This document shows positions 1 to 10,056 of a stretch of 64,000 nucleotides of DNA, piece by piece. Position 1 is the first letter of the stretch; every line of letters starts with the position of its first letter. The DNA is from Microvirga roseola (GTDB lineage: Bacteria; Pseudomonadota; Alphaproteobacteria; Rhizobiales; Beijerinckiaceae): the NCBI RefSeq assembly GCF_020866965.1, contig NZ_JAJATX010000006.1, forward strand, positions 62,852-126,851, read 5' to 3'. The notes below the pieces were generated by a model, which was not told where the DNA came from, did not search any database, and saw nothing but the letters and a program-made list of their open reading frames with translations. Made by a program: the position numbers and the translations under genes.

Positions 1-225
1 ACCGCCCAGTCCCTCGGCTACAAGGGGGACGCGGCCGGGCTTCTGGATGCCGAGACCAATCTCCGCTTCGGCCTGAAATACCTTGCCCAAGCCTTCAAGC
101 TGGCCGGCGGCGATCTGTGCGGCACCATCCTGCGCTACCAGTTCGGCCACCGGACCACGACCATGACCAACGCCTCCCGCGCCTATTGCGCCAAAGTGAA
201 AGTGATTACGGCTTCCGCCGATTGA
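1..225 (+). CDS. Lytic transglycosylase, C-terminal fragment (cut by the window edge)
   Basis: The first frame is open from base 1 and ends in TGA at 223-225, giving the last 74 residues of a protein. The segment includes L-x-FGLKYLAQAF, then GGDLCGTILRYQFGH and a short tail. This resembles the C-terminal half of SLT-type (goose-lysozyme-like) soluble lytic transglycosylase domains, where conserved helices and a paired Cys follow the catalytic Glu. The catalytic Glu would lie upstream, outside the window. Such enzymes act in the periplasm and cleave the glycan strands of peptidoglycan. The gene precedes rnpB on the same strand. The family call rests on a short C-terminal piece, so the exact subfamily is not determined. 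Confidence 0.7.
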   Translation, partial: TAQSLGYKGDAAGLLDAETNLRFGLKYLAQAFKLAGGDLCGTILRYQFGHRTTTMTNASRAYCAKVKVITASAD

Positions 226-235
226 CCTTTCGGCC

Positions 236-264
236 TTGACGAGGGACCGTCTCGTGCACCACAT
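236..264 (+). promoter_or_regulatory. Putative sigma-70 promoter of rnpB
   Basis: TTGACG at 236-241 is followed after 17 bases by CCACAT at 259-264. Transcription would start near 270, where the first strand of RNase P helix P1 begins. The -10 box is weak, so the main support is the position. Confidence 0.4.
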
Positions 265-266
265 CC

Positions 267-655
<389 letters not shown>

Positions 656-777
656 ATCCACAGCCCCCCGTTCTTCGGAAAAACAGGCCAAAGCGTTGGC
701 CTGCTTACGATTCATTAACCCTAAATGCGTCTGATGGAGCGCGAGGGCCAGAAGGCCCGCGGCCCATTCCCGTTCCG

Positions 778-806
778 TTGACGACCATAGTATCCCATGT
801 TATCCC
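778..806 (+). promoter_or_regulatory. Probable main promoter of the dcw operon (Pmra)
   Basis: TTGACG at 778-783 is followed after 17 bases by TATCCC at 801-806. The -10 is non-canonical but overlaps the MraZ boxes, which is the arrangement expected of an autorepressed Pmra. No other good promoter is seen between rnpB and mraZ. Confidence 0.5.
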
Positions 807-816
807 AAACCATCCC
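793..816. promoter_or_regulatory. MraZ operator: three tandem TCCC boxes at exact 10-bp spacing
   Basis: TCCC occurs at 793-796, 803-806 and 813-816, as TATCCCATGT, TATCCCAAAC and CATCCCGTCG in direct tandem. Read on the minus strand these are GGGA boxes separated by about one helical turn. In E. coli, MraZ is known to bind direct TGGGN repeats separated by 5 bp upstream of mraZ. The boxes lie about 150 bp upstream of mraZ itself and overlap the proposed -10, consistent with autorepression. The binding itself is inferred. Confidence 0.75.
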
Positions 817-962
817 GTCGACGGTGTCTTCCGAAGGGGACGTCAAGCGCTCGAGAAACGCTGGCATCTCCGCTCGGACTGAAGCGTTACCGCCGGCTTC
901 GGGTGGCGGACCGTCCAGGTCCGCTGGGGGGCTGACAATCAGGAGCGCGCGAGCTGCGGCCA

Positions 963-1460
963 ATGAACCGCTTCGTGTCCAATTTCACCAACAAGTTGGA
1001 TTCGAAGGGTCGCGTCTCGATCCCCGCATCCTTCCGGGCCGTGCTGGCCAGGGATGGATTCGAGGGCCTCTACGTGCATCCGGCGCTGGACGCGCCGGCC
1101 TTGGACGCAGGTGGCAATGTGCTTCTGAACGAAATCGATGCGTTTTTATCGACGCTGTCGCCTTATTCGGACGAGCGGGATCAGCTGTCGACGGCATTGT
1201 TCGGGACAAGCGAGATTCTCAAGGTCGATCCGGAGGGGCGTGTCATCCTGACGGACTCAGTGAAAGTACATGCCGGGATCGGGGATGCGGTGACGTTCGT
1301 CGGACTCGGCCACAAGTTCCAGATTTGGGAACCCGAGCGCTTCCGTGCGCATCTGGAGGAGGCGCGCACGAAGGTCAGAGACCTGAAGCGAGTGCTCGGA
1401 ACCCGGGTTATGGAGCCACGTATGGTGCAGAACACCTCACCAGGAGTGCGGGAGCGATGA
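963..1460 (+). CDS. mraZ: MraZ, transcriptional regulator of the division and cell wall operon
   Basis: This 165-residue protein has the two tandem swapped-hairpin AbrB/SpoVT-like half-domains of MraZ. The first carries [15 protein letters not shown] (residues 11-25) and the second carries [13 protein letters not shown] (86-98). These are the paired D-x-K/E-G-R signatures of the family. MraZ forms a ring-shaped DNA-binding oligomer that represses its own operon in E. coli. It is the first gene of the cluster, and three candidate boxes lie upstream at 793-816. Its TGA overlaps the ATG of rsmH (ATGA at 1457-1460), so the two are probably translationally coupled. The start at 963 matches the usual MNRFVSN/MDRFVSN N-terminus. 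It is somewhat longer than E. coli MraZ at its C-terminus, as alphaproteobacterial forms usually are. Confidence 0.96.
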   Translation: MNRFVSNFTNKLDSKGRVSIPASFRAVLARDGFEGLYVHPALDAPALDAGGNVLLNEIDAFLSTLSPYSDERDQLSTALFGTSEILKVDPEGRVILTDSVKVHAGIGDAVTFVGLGHKFQIWEPERFRAHLEEARTKVRDLKRVLGTRVMEPRMVQNTSPGVRER

Positions 1461-2506
1461 TGGGACGCGGCGACGGCCCAGGAGCCGGAGCCGCTGGCGG
1501 ACCGACCCGTCACGTTCCCGTTCTCCTGGCGGAGGTCTGCGAGGCGCTCGATATGAAGCGCGGCGGCCTCTTTGTGGACGGCACCTTCGGCGCCGGCGGA
1601 TATACGCGCGCCATTCTCGACGGCCATCCCCAGAACAAGGTCATCGCCATCGACCGGGATCCGGATGCGATCGCCGGCGGCGCGGCCATGACGGCGAAAT
1701 TCAAGAAGCGTCTCATGCTCGTGCCGGGGCGCTTCGGCGACCTCGACGAGATCGTGCGGGCGCAGGGCGCGCCATCCGCCGACGGCGTGGTGCTCGATAT
1801 CGGCGTGTCCTCCATGCAGCTCGACCAGGCCGAACGCGGCTTCTCGTTCCGCAACGAGGGTCCGCTCGACATGCGCATGGAGCGCGAGGGGCCGAGCGCC
1901 GCGGACCTCATCAACGAATCCTCCGAGGCCGAGCTGGCCGACATCTTCTATCATTACGGCGAGGAGCGGCGCGCCCGCGCGGTCGCCCGCGCCATCATCG
2001 AGGCGCGACGCCGGCAGCCCTTCGAGAGCACGCGCCAGCTGGCGGATCTGGTCGCGTCCCTGATCCGGCAGGAGCCGGGCGGCATCCATCCCGCGACGCG
2101 GGTCTTCCAGGCCCTTCGCATCGCGGTCAACGACGAACTCGGCGAGCTTGTGCGGGCGCTCCATGCGGCCGAACGCATTCTCAAGCCGGGTGGTCGCCTC
2201 GTGGTCGTGACGTTCCACTCCCTCGAAGACCGGATCGTGAAGCAGTTCTTCGCGGCCCGCACGGGGCGCGCGGCGACGGGATCGCGCCATCTGCCGACGG
2301 CCGCCGCGCCGGAGCCGACTTTCGATGCGATCACGAGGGGCCCCGTGGGTCCGGGCGAGCAGGAAATGGCGCGCAACCCGCGGGCGCGTTCGGCGAAGCT
2401 TCGGGCTGGCGCGCGGACCGATACGCCGCCTCAGGAGCCCCTGAGCGCCATCACCATGCTGGCCGAGCTGCCGCAGACGGCGGAGAAAAGGGGAGGGCGG
2501 CGATGA
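1457..2506 (+). CDS. rsmH: 16S rRNA (cytosine(1402)-N4)-methyltransferase RsmH (MraW)
   Basis: This 349-residue S-adenosylmethionine-dependent methyltransferase modifies C1402 of 16S rRNA at the ribosomal P site. The N-terminal part reads [13 protein letters not shown] and then the SAM-binding loop [10 protein letters not shown] (residues 41-50), both typical of MraW/Rsm[21 protein letters not shown] near the end is the family's conserved motif. The frame is open far upstream to 797, but homology begins only at the MMGRGDGP region. The ATG at 1457 overlaps the mraZ stop as ATGA, so I chose it. The gene overlaps ftsL by four bases at its end. It lies in its usual second position in the dcw cluster. 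Confidence 0.96.
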   Translation: MMGRGDGPGAGAAGGPTRHVPVLLAEVCEALDMKRGGLFVDGTFGAGGYTRAILDGHPQNKVIAIDRDPDAIAGGAAMTAKFKKRLMLVPGRFGDLDEIVRAQGAPSADGVVLDIGVSSMQLDQAERGFSFRNEGPLDMRMEREGPSAADLINESSEAELADIFYHYGEERRARAVARAIIEARRRQPFESTRQLADLVASLIRQEPGGIHPATRVFQALRIAVNDELGELVRALHAAERILKPGGRLVVVTFHSLEDRIVKQFFAARTGRAATGSRHLPTAAAPEPTFDAITRGPVGPGEQEMARNPRARSAKLRAGARTDTPPQEPLSAITMLAELPQTAEKRGGRR

Positions 2507-2898
2507 CCAAGTTGCTCCACTTCGTTGTGATCACTGCTCTCATCGCTTCGGCGGGCTATGCGTATTCCATCAAGTACGACACGCTCTACTATGCCGAGCA
2601 GGTGGCGAAGCTGAAATCGAAGGTGCAGCGCGAGCGTGAGGCCATCGCGGTGCTCGAGGCGGAATGGCAGTATCTCGACCGGCCCGACCGGCTCCAGGCG
2701 GCCGCCGACCAGCATCTCGATCTCCAGCCGCTGAAGATCCAGCAGCTCGCCCGCCTCTCGGACCTGCCGAACCGGCCCGAGCGCGAGGACGAGATCGGCC
2801 GCAAGCTCGAGGCGCTGGGCCTGCTTGAGCCGACCTCGACTCCCAAGGACAAGAACTCGGAAGCCCGCACCCCGACGACACAAACCCCGAAACGGTAA
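2503..2898 (+). CDS. ftsL: Cell division protein FtsL
   Basis: This 131-residue bitopic membrane protein has an N-terminal hydrophobic segment (about residues 4-22, [20 protein letters not shown]). A predicted periplasmic coiled coil follows (about 28-65), rich in K, E and R with heptad-spaced Leu/Ile/Val. [17 protein letters not shown] is typical of alphaproteobacterial FtsL. With FtsB and FtsQ, FtsL forms the divisome subcomplex that activates FtsWI. It sits between rsmH and ftsI, the standard position. Its ATG overlaps the rsmH stop (ATGA), and ftsI starts five bases after its stop. FtsL is poorly conserved in sequence, so position and topology carry much of the call. Confidence 0.9.
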   Translation: MTKLLHFVVITALIASAGYAYSIKYDTLYYAEQVAKLKSKVQREREAIAVLEAEWQYLDRPDRLQAAADQHLDLQPLKIQQLARLSDLPNRPEREDEIGRKLEALGLLEPTSTPKDKNSEARTPTTQTPKR

Positions 2899-2903
2899 GC
2901 CAC

Positions 2904-4670
2904 GTGTTGCAAGAGCCCGATACCGATCTCAAGGGTCCGAACAATCCGCCGAAGCGCGGCGTCCTCTTCCATGCCCGCGAGCTGTTCCGCCTGCGCGTCG
3001 ACAAGAGCACGTCGCGGGTGGGCCTTGCGGCCGTGTGCTTCGTCGGCCTCTTCGGCCTGATCGGCGGGCGTCTCGTCCACCTCGCGGTCACGAGCGAGAA
3101 CACGAGCGAGGTGCGCCGCGTGACCTCCTCCGAGATCTCGGCTGCGCGCCCCAACATCGTCGACCGCAACGGCGAGATCCTGGCGACGGACGTGAAGATG
3201 GTGTCGGTCTTTGCCGAGCCGCGCAACATCATCGACAAGGACGAGGCGGTCGAGCTGCTCACCGCCGTCCTGCCGGATCTCGACGCCACGGATCTGCGCA
3301 ACAAGCTCGGCACCAAAAAGGGCTTCGTCTGGGTCAAGCGCGAGATCACCCCGCGCCAGCAGGCGGAAGTGCACCGCCTCGGCATCCCGGGCGTCGGCTT
3401 CCTGCCCGAGAACAAGCGCGTCTATCCCAATGCCGAGGCGGCTGCCCACGTGCTGGGCTTCGCCAACGTGGACAATGTCGGCATCGCGGGCATCGAGAAA
3501 TACATCGACAGCATGGGCCTGCAGGACCTCAATGGCGCCGGCTTCAACATCTCCGCCGAGGACCTCAAGCCCGTCGAGCTCTCCATCGACCTGCGCGTGC
3601 AGCATGCGCTGCGCGATGAGCTGCAGAAGGGCATGGCCAAGTTCAAGGCCAAGGCCACCGCCGGCGCCATCCTGGACGTGAACACCGGCGAGATCATCGC
3701 CCTCGTGTCGCTGCCGGACTACGACCCGAACAACCCGGTCGATGCGCTCAAGGACGACAACATCAACCGGATCAATGTCGGCGTGTTCGAGATGGGCTCG
3801 ACCTTCAAGGCGCTGACGGTGGCGATGGCGCTCGATTCCGGCAAGTACAACATCAACTCCACCTTCGACGCCCGCTCCGGCCTGCGCTACGGCAAGTTCA
3901 CCATCGGCGACTACCACGCGACCCGCCGCATCCTCACGACTCCGGAGGTGTTCGTTCACTCCTCCAACATCGGCACGGCGCGCATGGCGCTCGGCATCGG
4001 CGTCGAGGGTCACAAGGCGTTCCTGCGCAAGATGGGCCAGCTCAGTCGGCTCGAGACGGAGCTGCCCGAGAACGCCGCGCCGATCATCCCGCCGCGCTGG
4101 GGCGAGCTCAACACCATGACCATCGCCTTCGGCCACGGCCTCGCGGTCGCGCCGCTCCAGGCGCTCATGGCCGTCGGCGCGCTCGTCAATGGCGGCGTGC
4201 TCATCAAGCCGACCTTCCTCAAGCGCACGGCGGAAGAGGCGCGCCAGAACGCCATGCAGGTCATCAAGCCCGAGACCAGCGAGGCGATGCGCTATGTGAT
4301 GCGCCTCAACGCCTCCACGCCGCAGGGCTCGGCGGGCTCTGCCTCGATCGCAGGCTTCTTCGTGGGCGGCAAGACCGGCACGGCCGAGAAGGTCGTCAAC
4401 GGCCGCTACGCCAAGAACAAGAACTTCACCACCTTCACGGCCATCGTGCCGGCCGACAAGCCGAAATACGTGTTCCTCACCATCATGGACGAGCCGCAGG
4501 CGGTGGAAGGCACCTATGGCTTCTCGACCGCCGGCTGGAACGCGGGCCCCGTGACGGGAAACATCATCGAACGCGTCGCGCCGCTGCTCGGCGTGCCGCC
4601 GCGCTTCGAGCCGCCGGTCCAGCCCTTCCCGCTGATGACGCGCCTCGGCGCCTGGGGATCGAAACCATGA
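2904..4670 (+). CDS. ftsI: Peptidoglycan D,D-transpeptidase FtsI (PBP3, septal)
   Basis: This 588-residue class B penicillin-binding protein cross-links septal peptidoglycan. A cytoplasmic N-terminus precedes one membrane segment (about residues 39-57), then a pedestal domain and a transpeptidase domain. The three catalytic motifs are all visible: STFK at 299-302 (nucleophile Ser299), SSN at 353-355 and KTGT at 490-493. The start is GTG at 2904. No ATG gives a better N-terminus, and the gap to the ftsL stop is five bases. The end overlaps murE by an ATGA. FtsI works with the glycosyltransferase FtsW, encoded further down the same operon. Confidence 0.97.
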   Translation: MLQEPDTDLKGPNNPPKRGVLFHARELFRLRVDKSTSRVGLAAVCFVGLFGLIGGRLVHLAVTSENTSEVRRVTSSEISAARPNIVDRNGEILATDVKMVSVFAEPRNIIDKDEAVELLTAVLPDLDATDLRNKLGTKKGFVWVKREITPRQQAEVHRLGIPGVGFLPENKRVYPNAEAAAHVLGFANVDNVGIAGIEKYIDSMGLQDLNGAGFNISAEDLKPVELSIDLRVQHALRDELQKGMAKFKAKATAGAILDVNTGEIIALVSLPDYDPNNPVDALKDDNINRINVGVFEMGSTFKALTVAMALDSGKYNINSTFDARSGLRYGKFTIGDYHATRRILTTPEVFVHSSNIGTARMALGIGVEGHKAFLRKMGQLSRLETELPENAAPIIPPRWGELNTMTIAFGHGLAVAPLQALMAVGALVNGGVLIKPTFLKRTAEEARQNAMQVIKPETSEAMRYVMRLNASTPQGSAGSASIAGFFVGGKTGTAEKVVNGRYAKNKNFTTFTAIVPADKPKYVFLTIMDEPQAVEGTYGFSTAGWNAGPVTGNIIERVAPLLGVPPRFEPPVQPFPLMTRLGAWGSKP

Positions 4671-6136
4671 GCGCCCACAGCATTCACCTCGTCGATCTTC
4701 TGCCGGAGATGCAGGGCCGTCCGGAGGCCTCGCTTGCGGTCGCCTCCATCGCGTCCGACAGCCGCAAGGTGCAGAAGGGCGGCGTCTTCTTCGCCGTTCC
4801 CGGCACGAAGGTCGACGGCATGAGCTTCGTGCCGCAGGCCGCCGCTGCCGGTGCAGTCGCCATCGCGGGCGAGGCGGAGCGTCCTGCCGATCTTGCCGCG
4901 GATATCGCCTATGTGCGGGTGCAGGACGTGCGCCGCTCCCTGGCGCTCGCCGCCGCGCGCTTCCATCCGCGCCAGCCGGAGAAGGTCGTCGCCGTCACCG
5001 GCACGAGCGGCAAGAGCTCGGTTGCGGATTTCACGCGCCAGCTCTTCGCGGGCCTGGGCTACAAATCCGCAAGCCTCGGCACCCTCGGGGTCATCACCTC
5101 GGACGGCGCGGCCTATGGCTCGCTCACGACACCCGATCCGATCTCGCTGCACGAGACTCTCGACCGCCTGGCGAAGGACGGCGTCACGCGCCTTGCCATG
5201 GAAGCCTCCTCGCACGGCATCGACCAGCGCCGTCTCGACGGCGTGCGGTTGCGCGCCGCGGGCTTCACCAATCTCGGCCGCGATCATCTGGACTACCACG
5301 GCACCACAGAGGCCTACGCGAAGGCGAAGCTTCGCCTCTTCGACACCTTGGTGCCGGGGGATGCGCCCGCCATCGTCAATGCCGACGGTCCCTTCGCCGA
5401 TGTCTTCCTGCGCGGCATCGGGGAGCGCGGCCTGCCGCTTCACACCACGGGAAGCACGGGTGAGACCCTGCGGCTCGTGGAGGCGCGGCCCGAAGGCTTC
5501 ACCCAGGCCCTCACCATCGAGGCCTTCGGGCGGACCTTCCACACCTCGCTGCCGCTTCTCGGCGCATTCCAGGTCGAGAACGCCCTTGTGGCCGCCGGCC
5601 TGGTCCTGGCGGTGGAAGGCGAGGGGAGGGCTGCCGAGGTCTTCGAGGGCTTCAAGGGCCTGAAAGGGGTCAAGGGCCGCCTGGAGCAGGTCGGCGAAGT
5701 CGATGGCGCGCTCTGCATCGTCGACTATGCCCACAAGCCGGACGCGCTCGCCCATGTGCTCGACGCCCTGCGTCCCTTCGCCAGGGGCCGGCTCGTCTGC
5801 ATTCTCGGCTGCGGCGGGGACCGGGATCGCGGCAAGCGCCCGCTCATGGGCCGCATCGCCGCAGAAAAGGCCGACGCCGTCGTCGTCACGGACGACAATC
5901 CCCGCTCGGAAGACCCGGCGGCGATCCGCGCCGAGGTGATGAAGGGGACTCCCGGCGCGCGGGAGATCGGGGACCGGGCCCTCGCGATCCGCACGGCGGT
6001 GAAGGAGCTCGAGCCGGGCGATATCCTGGTCGTGGCGGGCAAAGGCCATGAAACGGGCCAAATCATCGGCGACCGGACCCTGCCGTTCTCGGACCACGAC
6101 GAAGTCCGGGCGGCCATTGCGGAGAGGCAGGGATGA
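4667..6136 (+). CDS. murE: UDP-MurNAc-L-Ala-D-Glu:meso-diaminopimelate ligase MurE
   Basis: This 489-residue cytoplasmic Mur ligase adds the third residue of the peptidoglycan stem peptide using ATP. The ATP-binding P-loop TGTSGKSS is at residues 111-118. DDNPRSEDP (from 409) contains the DNPR motif that marks selection of meso-diaminopimelate rather than lysine. The three-domain Mur layout is complete: UDP-binding domain, central ATPase, C-terminal ligase domain. The start overlaps the ftsI stop and the end overlaps murF, both as ATGA. The DNPR motif implies a DAP-type Gram-negative cell wall. Confidence 0.97.
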   Translation: MSAHSIHLVDLLPEMQGRPEASLAVASIASDSRKVQKGGVFFAVPGTKVDGMSFVPQAAAAGAVAIAGEAERPADLAADIAYVRVQDVRRSLALAAARFHPRQPEKVVAVTGTSGKSSVADFTRQLFAGLGYKSASLGTLGVITSDGAAYGSLTTPDPISLHETLDRLAKDGVTRLAMEASSHGIDQRRLDGVRLRAAGFTNLGRDHLDYHGTTEAYAKAKLRLFDTLVPGDAPAIVNADGPFADVFLRGIGERGLPLHTTGSTGETLRLVEARPEGFTQALTIEAFGRTFHTSLPLLGAFQVENALVAAGLVLAVEGEGRAAEVFEGFKGLKGVKGRLEQVGEVDGALCIVDYAHKPDALAHVLDALRPFARGRLVCILGCGGDRDRGKRPLMGRIAAEKADAVVVTDDNPRSEDPAAIRAEVMKGTPGAREIGDRALAIRTAVKELEPGDILVVAGKGHETGQIIGDRTLPFSDHDEVRAAIAERQG

Positions 6137-7566
6137 GTTCGCCCCTTTGGACCCTGGACGAGATCGCGGCCGCCACCGGCGCCCGCGTCGGCAGCGCCTG
6201 CACCCCTGTCAGCGGCGCATCCATCGACACGCGGACGCTCGAGCCGGGCGATCTCTACTTCGCCATCAGGGGCGATGTGCATGACGGCCACGATTTCGTG
6301 CCCGCCGCCCTGGAGAAGGGCGCGGCGGGCGCCGTGGTCTCGGAGGAGAAGGCTCCCGGCTTCGAGGATGCGGACCGGCTCATCGTCGTGCCGGACGTGC
6401 TCGAGGCCATGCGGCAGCTGGGCCGTGCAGCGCGCAGGCGCAGCAACGCCAAGATCGTCGCGATCACCGGCTCCGTCGGCAAGACCGGCACCAAGGAGGC
6501 CATGCGCCTCGCGCTCTCCCGCCAGGGCGCGACCCATGCCTCCGTCGCCTCCTACAACAATCATTGGGGCGTGCCGCTGACGCTCGCCCGCATGCCGCGC
6601 GAGAGCGCCTTCGGCGTGTTCGAGATCGGCATGAACCATGCCCACGAGATCCTGCCGCTCACCGGCATGGTCCGTCCGCATGTGGCGGTGATCACCACCG
6701 TCGAGCCGGTCCATATCGAGTTCTTCCCCTCGCTCTGGGGCATTGCCGACGCCAAGGGCGAGATCTTTTCCGGCCTCGAGCCCGGCGGCACGGCGGTCAT
6801 CAACCGCGACAACGCCTATTTCGAGCGCATGAAGGCCCATGCCTTCGCGTCAAATGCGGGCCGCGTCGTCACCTTCGGCGAGCACGAGGCGTCGGATATC
6901 CGCGCCGAGCGGATCATCGTGAAGCCGGACCAGTCCATCGTCGAGGCGCGGGTCTTCGGCGTGCCGCTGACCTACCGGATCGGCACGCCCGGGCGTCACA
7001 TCGCGCTGAATTCCTTGAGCGTCCTGGCCGCTTCCCATGCCCTTGGCGCTGATCTGGCGCTGGTGGCGCTCTCCTTTGCCGACCTCAAGCCGCCTGTCGG
7101 GCGAGGCGAGCGGACCATGCTCTCCATCGGCGACGGCGAGGCGCTGCTGATCGATGAGAGCTACAACGCCAACCCGGCCTCCGTGCGCGCGGCGCTCGCC
7201 AATCTGGGCGCGGTGGAACTCAACCGCCAAGCTCGGCGTCTAGCTGTGCTGGGTGACATGAAGGAGCTGGGCAGCGAAGGCCCCGGCCTCCATGAGGGTT
7301 TGGCTGACGTGATCGAGGCGAACGGAATCGACCTGCTTTTCGCAGCCGGTCCCCTCATGGCTCATCTCGTGGAAAAACTGCCGAAGGCGAAGGTCGCCGC
7401 CCAAGCGGAGACCTCGGCCGAGCTGGTCGATGCGGTCTGCGCCGCCATCCGCCCCGGCGACGCCGTGATGGTCAAGGGATCGCTCAGCATGAAGATGGCC
7501 CTGGTTGTCAAGGCTCTGAAAGAACGTTACGGCGCGGGGCACGCGGCTTCCGCGCTGAAAGGATAA
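6133..7566 (+). CDS. murF: UDP-MurNAc-tripeptide:D-alanyl-D-alanine ligase MurF
   Basis: This 477-residue Mur ligase attaches the D-Ala-D-Ala dipeptide and completes the UDP-MurNAc pentapeptide in the cytoplasm. The P-loop ITGSVGKTGTKEA starts at residue 111. The central-domain EIGMNHAHEI and the C-terminal-domain DESYNANPASVRAAL are both MurF hallmarks. It overlaps murE (ATGA) and lies seven bases upstream of mraY. Ddl, which makes its dipeptide substrate, is encoded later in the same cluster. Length is normal for the family. Confidence 0.97.
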   Translation: MSSPLWTLDEIAAATGARVGSACTPVSGASIDTRTLEPGDLYFAIRGDVHDGHDFVPAALEKGAAGAVVSEEKAPGFEDADRLIVVPDVLEAMRQLGRAARRRSNAKIVAITGSVGKTGTKEAMRLALSRQGATHASVASYNNHWGVPLTLARMPRESAFGVFEIGMNHAHEILPLTGMVRPHVAVITTVEPVHIEFFPSLWGIADAKGEIFSGLEPGGTAVINRDNAYFERMKAHAFASNAGRVVTFGEHEASDIRAERIIVKPDQSIVEARVFGVPLTYRIGTPGRHIALNSLSVLAASHALGADLALVALSFADLKPPVGRGERTMLSIGDGEALLIDESYNANPASVRAALANLGAVELNRQARRLAVLGDMKELGSEGPGLHEGLADVIEANGIDLLFAAGPLMAHLVEKLPKAKVAAQAETSAELVDAVCAAIRPGDAVMVKGSLSMKMALVVKALKERYGAGHAASALKG

Positions 7567-7572
7567 CGACGA

Positions 7573-8658
7573 ATGTTGACCTGGTTGGCTGAGCTCAGCC
7601 CCTACTTCAGCCCCCTCAATATCTTCCGCTACATCACGTTCCGCACCGGCGGGGCGACGGCGACGGCGCTGCTCTTCGTGTTCCTGTTCGGCCCGTCGAT
7701 CATCTCGCTCCTGCGCCTGCGCCAGGGCAAGGGCCAGCCGATCCGCGAGGACGGGCCGCAGACGCACCTGCTGACCAAGCGCGGCACCCCGACCATGGGC
7801 GGTCTGATGATCATGGCGGGCGTCCTGGTCTCGACCCTGCTCTGGGCCAACCTGATGAACCCCTATGTCTGGGTCGTCATCTTCGTCACGGTGGGCTTCG
7901 GCGCCATCGGCTTCTACGACGACTACCTGAAGGTGACGAAGCAGTCGCACAAGGGGTTCTCCGGCCGCTCGCGGCTGGCCATCGAGGCCGTGATCGCGGC
8001 GGTGGCCTGCATCATCATTTCCTATGTGGATGCGCCCGGCCTCACCAACCGGCTGGTGCTGCCCTTCTCGAAAGAGCTGATCTTCAATCTCGGCTGGTTC
8101 TACATCGTGTTCGCCAGCTTCGTGATCGTCGGCGCTGGCAATGCGGTCAACATCACGGACGGTCTCGACGGCCTTGCCATCGTGCCGGTCATGATCGCTG
8201 CGGGCACCTTCGGCTTCATCGCCTACCTCGTGGGCAATGCGGTCTTTTCCAATTACCTGCAGATCAATTTCGTGCCGGGTACCGGCGAGCTTGCCGTCAT
8301 CTGCGGCGCATTGATCGGCGCCGGTCTCGGCTTCCTCTGGTTCAATGCGCCGCCGGCCCAGATCTTCATGGGCGATACGGGATCGCTGGCGCTGGGCGGC
8401 CTTCTTGGCACGATCGCAGTGGCGACCAAGCACGAGATCGTGCTCGCGGTCGTCGGCGGCCTCTTCGTGCTGGAGATCCTCTCCGTCATCATCCAGGTCA
8501 CGTCGTTCAAGCTCACGGGCAAGCGCGTCTTCAAGATGGCGCCCATCCACCACCATTTCGAGCAGCTCGGCTGGACCGAGCCGCAGGTGGTGATCCGGTT
8601 TTGGATCATTGCCGTGGTGCTCGCCCTTGTCGGCCTTTCAAGCCTGAAGCTGCGGTGA
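7573..8658 (+). CDS. mraY: Phospho-N-acetylmuramoyl-pentapeptide-transferase MraY
   Basis: This 361-residue polytopic inner membrane enzyme transfers phospho-MurNAc-pentapeptide to undecaprenyl phosphate, forming lipid I. Family signatures are [11 protein letters not shown] (Asp-Asp active-site pair), [27 protein letters not shown] and the C-terminal [13 protein letters not shown]. About ten hydrophobic segments are spread over the whole length. The gene starts six bases after the murF stop and ends four bases before murD. Length and motif order match E. coli MraY. Confidence 0.97.
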   Translation: MLTWLAELSPYFSPLNIFRYITFRTGGATATALLFVFLFGPSIISLLRLRQGKGQPIREDGPQTHLLTKRGTPTMGGLMIMAGVLVSTLLWANLMNPYVWVVIFVTVGFGAIGFYDDYLKVTKQSHKGFSGRSRLAIEAVIAAVACIIISYVDAPGLTNRLVLPFSKELIFNLGWFYIVFASFVIVGAGNAVNITDGLDGLAIVPVMIAAGTFGFIAYLVGNAVFSNYLQINFVPGTGELAVICGALIGAGLGFLWFNAPPAQIFMGDTGSLALGGLLGTIAVATKHEIVLAVVGGLFVLEILSVIIQVTSFKLTGKRVFKMAPIHHHFEQLGWTEPQVVIRFWIIAVVLALVGLSSLKLR

Positions 8659-8662
8659 GCCG

Positions 8663-10054
8663 ATGACGCCCGTCACCACCTTCGCCGAAAAAACGGTTGC
8701 TCTCTTCGGCCTCGGCGGGTCGGGGCTCGCGACGGCTTTGGCGCTGAAGGCGGGCGGGGCGCATGTGATCGCCTGCGACGACAACCCGGCGAAGATGGCG
8801 GAAGCCGCCTCCAAGGGCATCGAGACGGGCGACCTGCGCGAGATCGACTGGTCCAAGGTTTCCGCTCTCGTCCTCTCGCCCGGGGTGCCGCTGACGCATC
8901 CCGAGCCGCACTGGTCGGCAAGGCTCGCGAAGGAGAACGGCGTCGAGATCATCGGCGATATCGAGCTGTTCTGCCGCGAGCGGGCGAAGATCGCGCCGAA
9001 CGCGCCGTTCGTGGCCATCACCGGCACCAACGGCAAGTCCACCACGACGGCTTTGATCGCGCATATGCTGCGCGAGACAGGCTGCGACGTGCAGATGGGC
9101 GGCAATATCGGCACGGCGATTCTCTCGCTGGAGCCGCCCTCCGACAACCGCATCCACGTCATCGAGTGCTCCTCATTTCAGATCGATCTGGCACCCTCGC
9201 TCAACCCCACCATCGGCGTCCTCCTCAACATCTCGCCGGATCATCTCGACCGGCACGGGACGATGGAGAATTACGCGGCGATCAAGGAGCGGCTGGTCGC
9301 GAAGGCGAAGCAGGCCATTGTCGGCATCGACGATGAAATGAGCCGCGCCATTGCCAAGGCCTGTTCGGCACGCGGAGTGGATGTCAGCTACGTGTCGATT
9401 GAGCCTTTCAGCGTGAAGGGCGTCTTTGTCGACGGCGACACGCTGGTTCAGTCAGCGGCATCCGATGCTGTCGCGGTTGCCAGCCTTTCGGGCATCGGCT
9501 CGCTCCGCGGCTCCCATAATGCGCAGAACGCAGCAGCCGCGGTCGCCGTCGCGATGGCCTTGGGGATTCCGGGCGAGAAGATCGGGTCCGGCCTTCATAC
9601 CTTCCCCGGTCTTCCCCACCGCATGGAGGAGGTCGGCCGCATCCGCTCGACGCTCTTCATCAACGATTCCAAGGCCACCAACGCCGACTCCACCGAGAAG
9701 GCTCTGAAGTCCTTTGACAACATTCTCTGGATCCTCGGCGGCAAGGCGAAGGAAGGCGGCATCGAGCCGCTGAGGCCCTACTTCCCGAAGATCAGGAAAG
9801 CCTATCTCATCGGCGCGGCGACGGAAGACTTCGCAAAGACGCTTGGGAACGACGTTCCTTATGTCCGCTGCGGCACGCTCGACAAGGCGGTGGAGCAGGT
9901 AGCGAGCGATGCAGAGGCCGTGAATGGCCCTGTGGTCGTTCTCCTGTCGCCCGCCTGCGCATCCTACGATCAGTATCCGAACTACGAAGTGCGCGGAAAC
10001 CACTTCCGCGATCTGGTCCGGGCCTTGCCCGGCATCGACGTCAAGGGGGCTTAG
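8663..10054 (+). CDS. murD: UDP-MurNAc-L-alanine:D-glutamate ligase MurD
   Basis: This 463-residue cytoplasmic Mur ligase adds D-glutamate to UDP-MurNAc-L-Ala. A Rossmann-like UDP domain comes first, with [10 protein letters not shown] at residues 12-21. The ATPase P-loop GTNGKSTTT is at 121-129. [15 protein letters not shown] and [19 protein letters not shown] in the C-terminal half are conserved MurD blocks. The gene lies four bases after mraY and two before ftsW, consistent with one transcript. Nothing is missing from the catalytic motifs. Confidence 0.97.
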   Translation: MTPVTTFAEKTVALFGLGGSGLATALALKAGGAHVIACDDNPAKMAEAASKGIETGDLREIDWSKVSALVLSPGVPLTHPEPHWSARLAKENGVEIIGDIELFCRERAKIAPNAPFVAITGTNGKSTTTALIAHMLRETGCDVQMGGNIGTAILSLEPPSDNRIHVIECSSFQIDLAPSLNPTIGVLLNISPDHLDRHGTMENYAAIKERLVAKAKQAIVGIDDEMSRAIAKACSARGVDVSYVSIEPFSVKGVFVDGDTLVQSAASDAVAVASLSGIGSLRGSHNAQNAAAAVAVAMALGIPGEKIGSGLHTFPGLPHRMEEVGRIRSTLFINDSKATNADSTEKALKSFDNILWILGGKAKEGGIEPLRPYFPKIRKAYLIGAATEDFAKTLGNDVPYVRCGTLDKAVEQVASDAEAVNGPVVVLLSPACASYDQYPNYEVRGNHFRDLVRALPGIDVKGA

Positions 10055-10056
10055 AG

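Larger units (their letters stand above)
656..962 (+). other. Intergenic leader between rnpB and mraZ
   Basis: This 307-base stretch has no supported gene. It holds the probable dcw promoter and the MraZ boxes (778-816), followed by an untranslated leader of about 145 bases. No clear rnpB terminator with a T run is visible. An AGGAG at 942-946 lies far upstream of the mraZ ATG for a ribosome binding site. Confidence 0.6.

Noticed and set aside
1181-2290. Long minus-strand open frames inside mraZ/rsmH and across the dcw genes (for example 4514-6097, 5725-6840, 12185-13672)
   Set aside because: They overlap well-conserved genes on the plus strand, have no family motifs, and show the Arg/Ala-rich composition of antisense frames in high-GC DNA.
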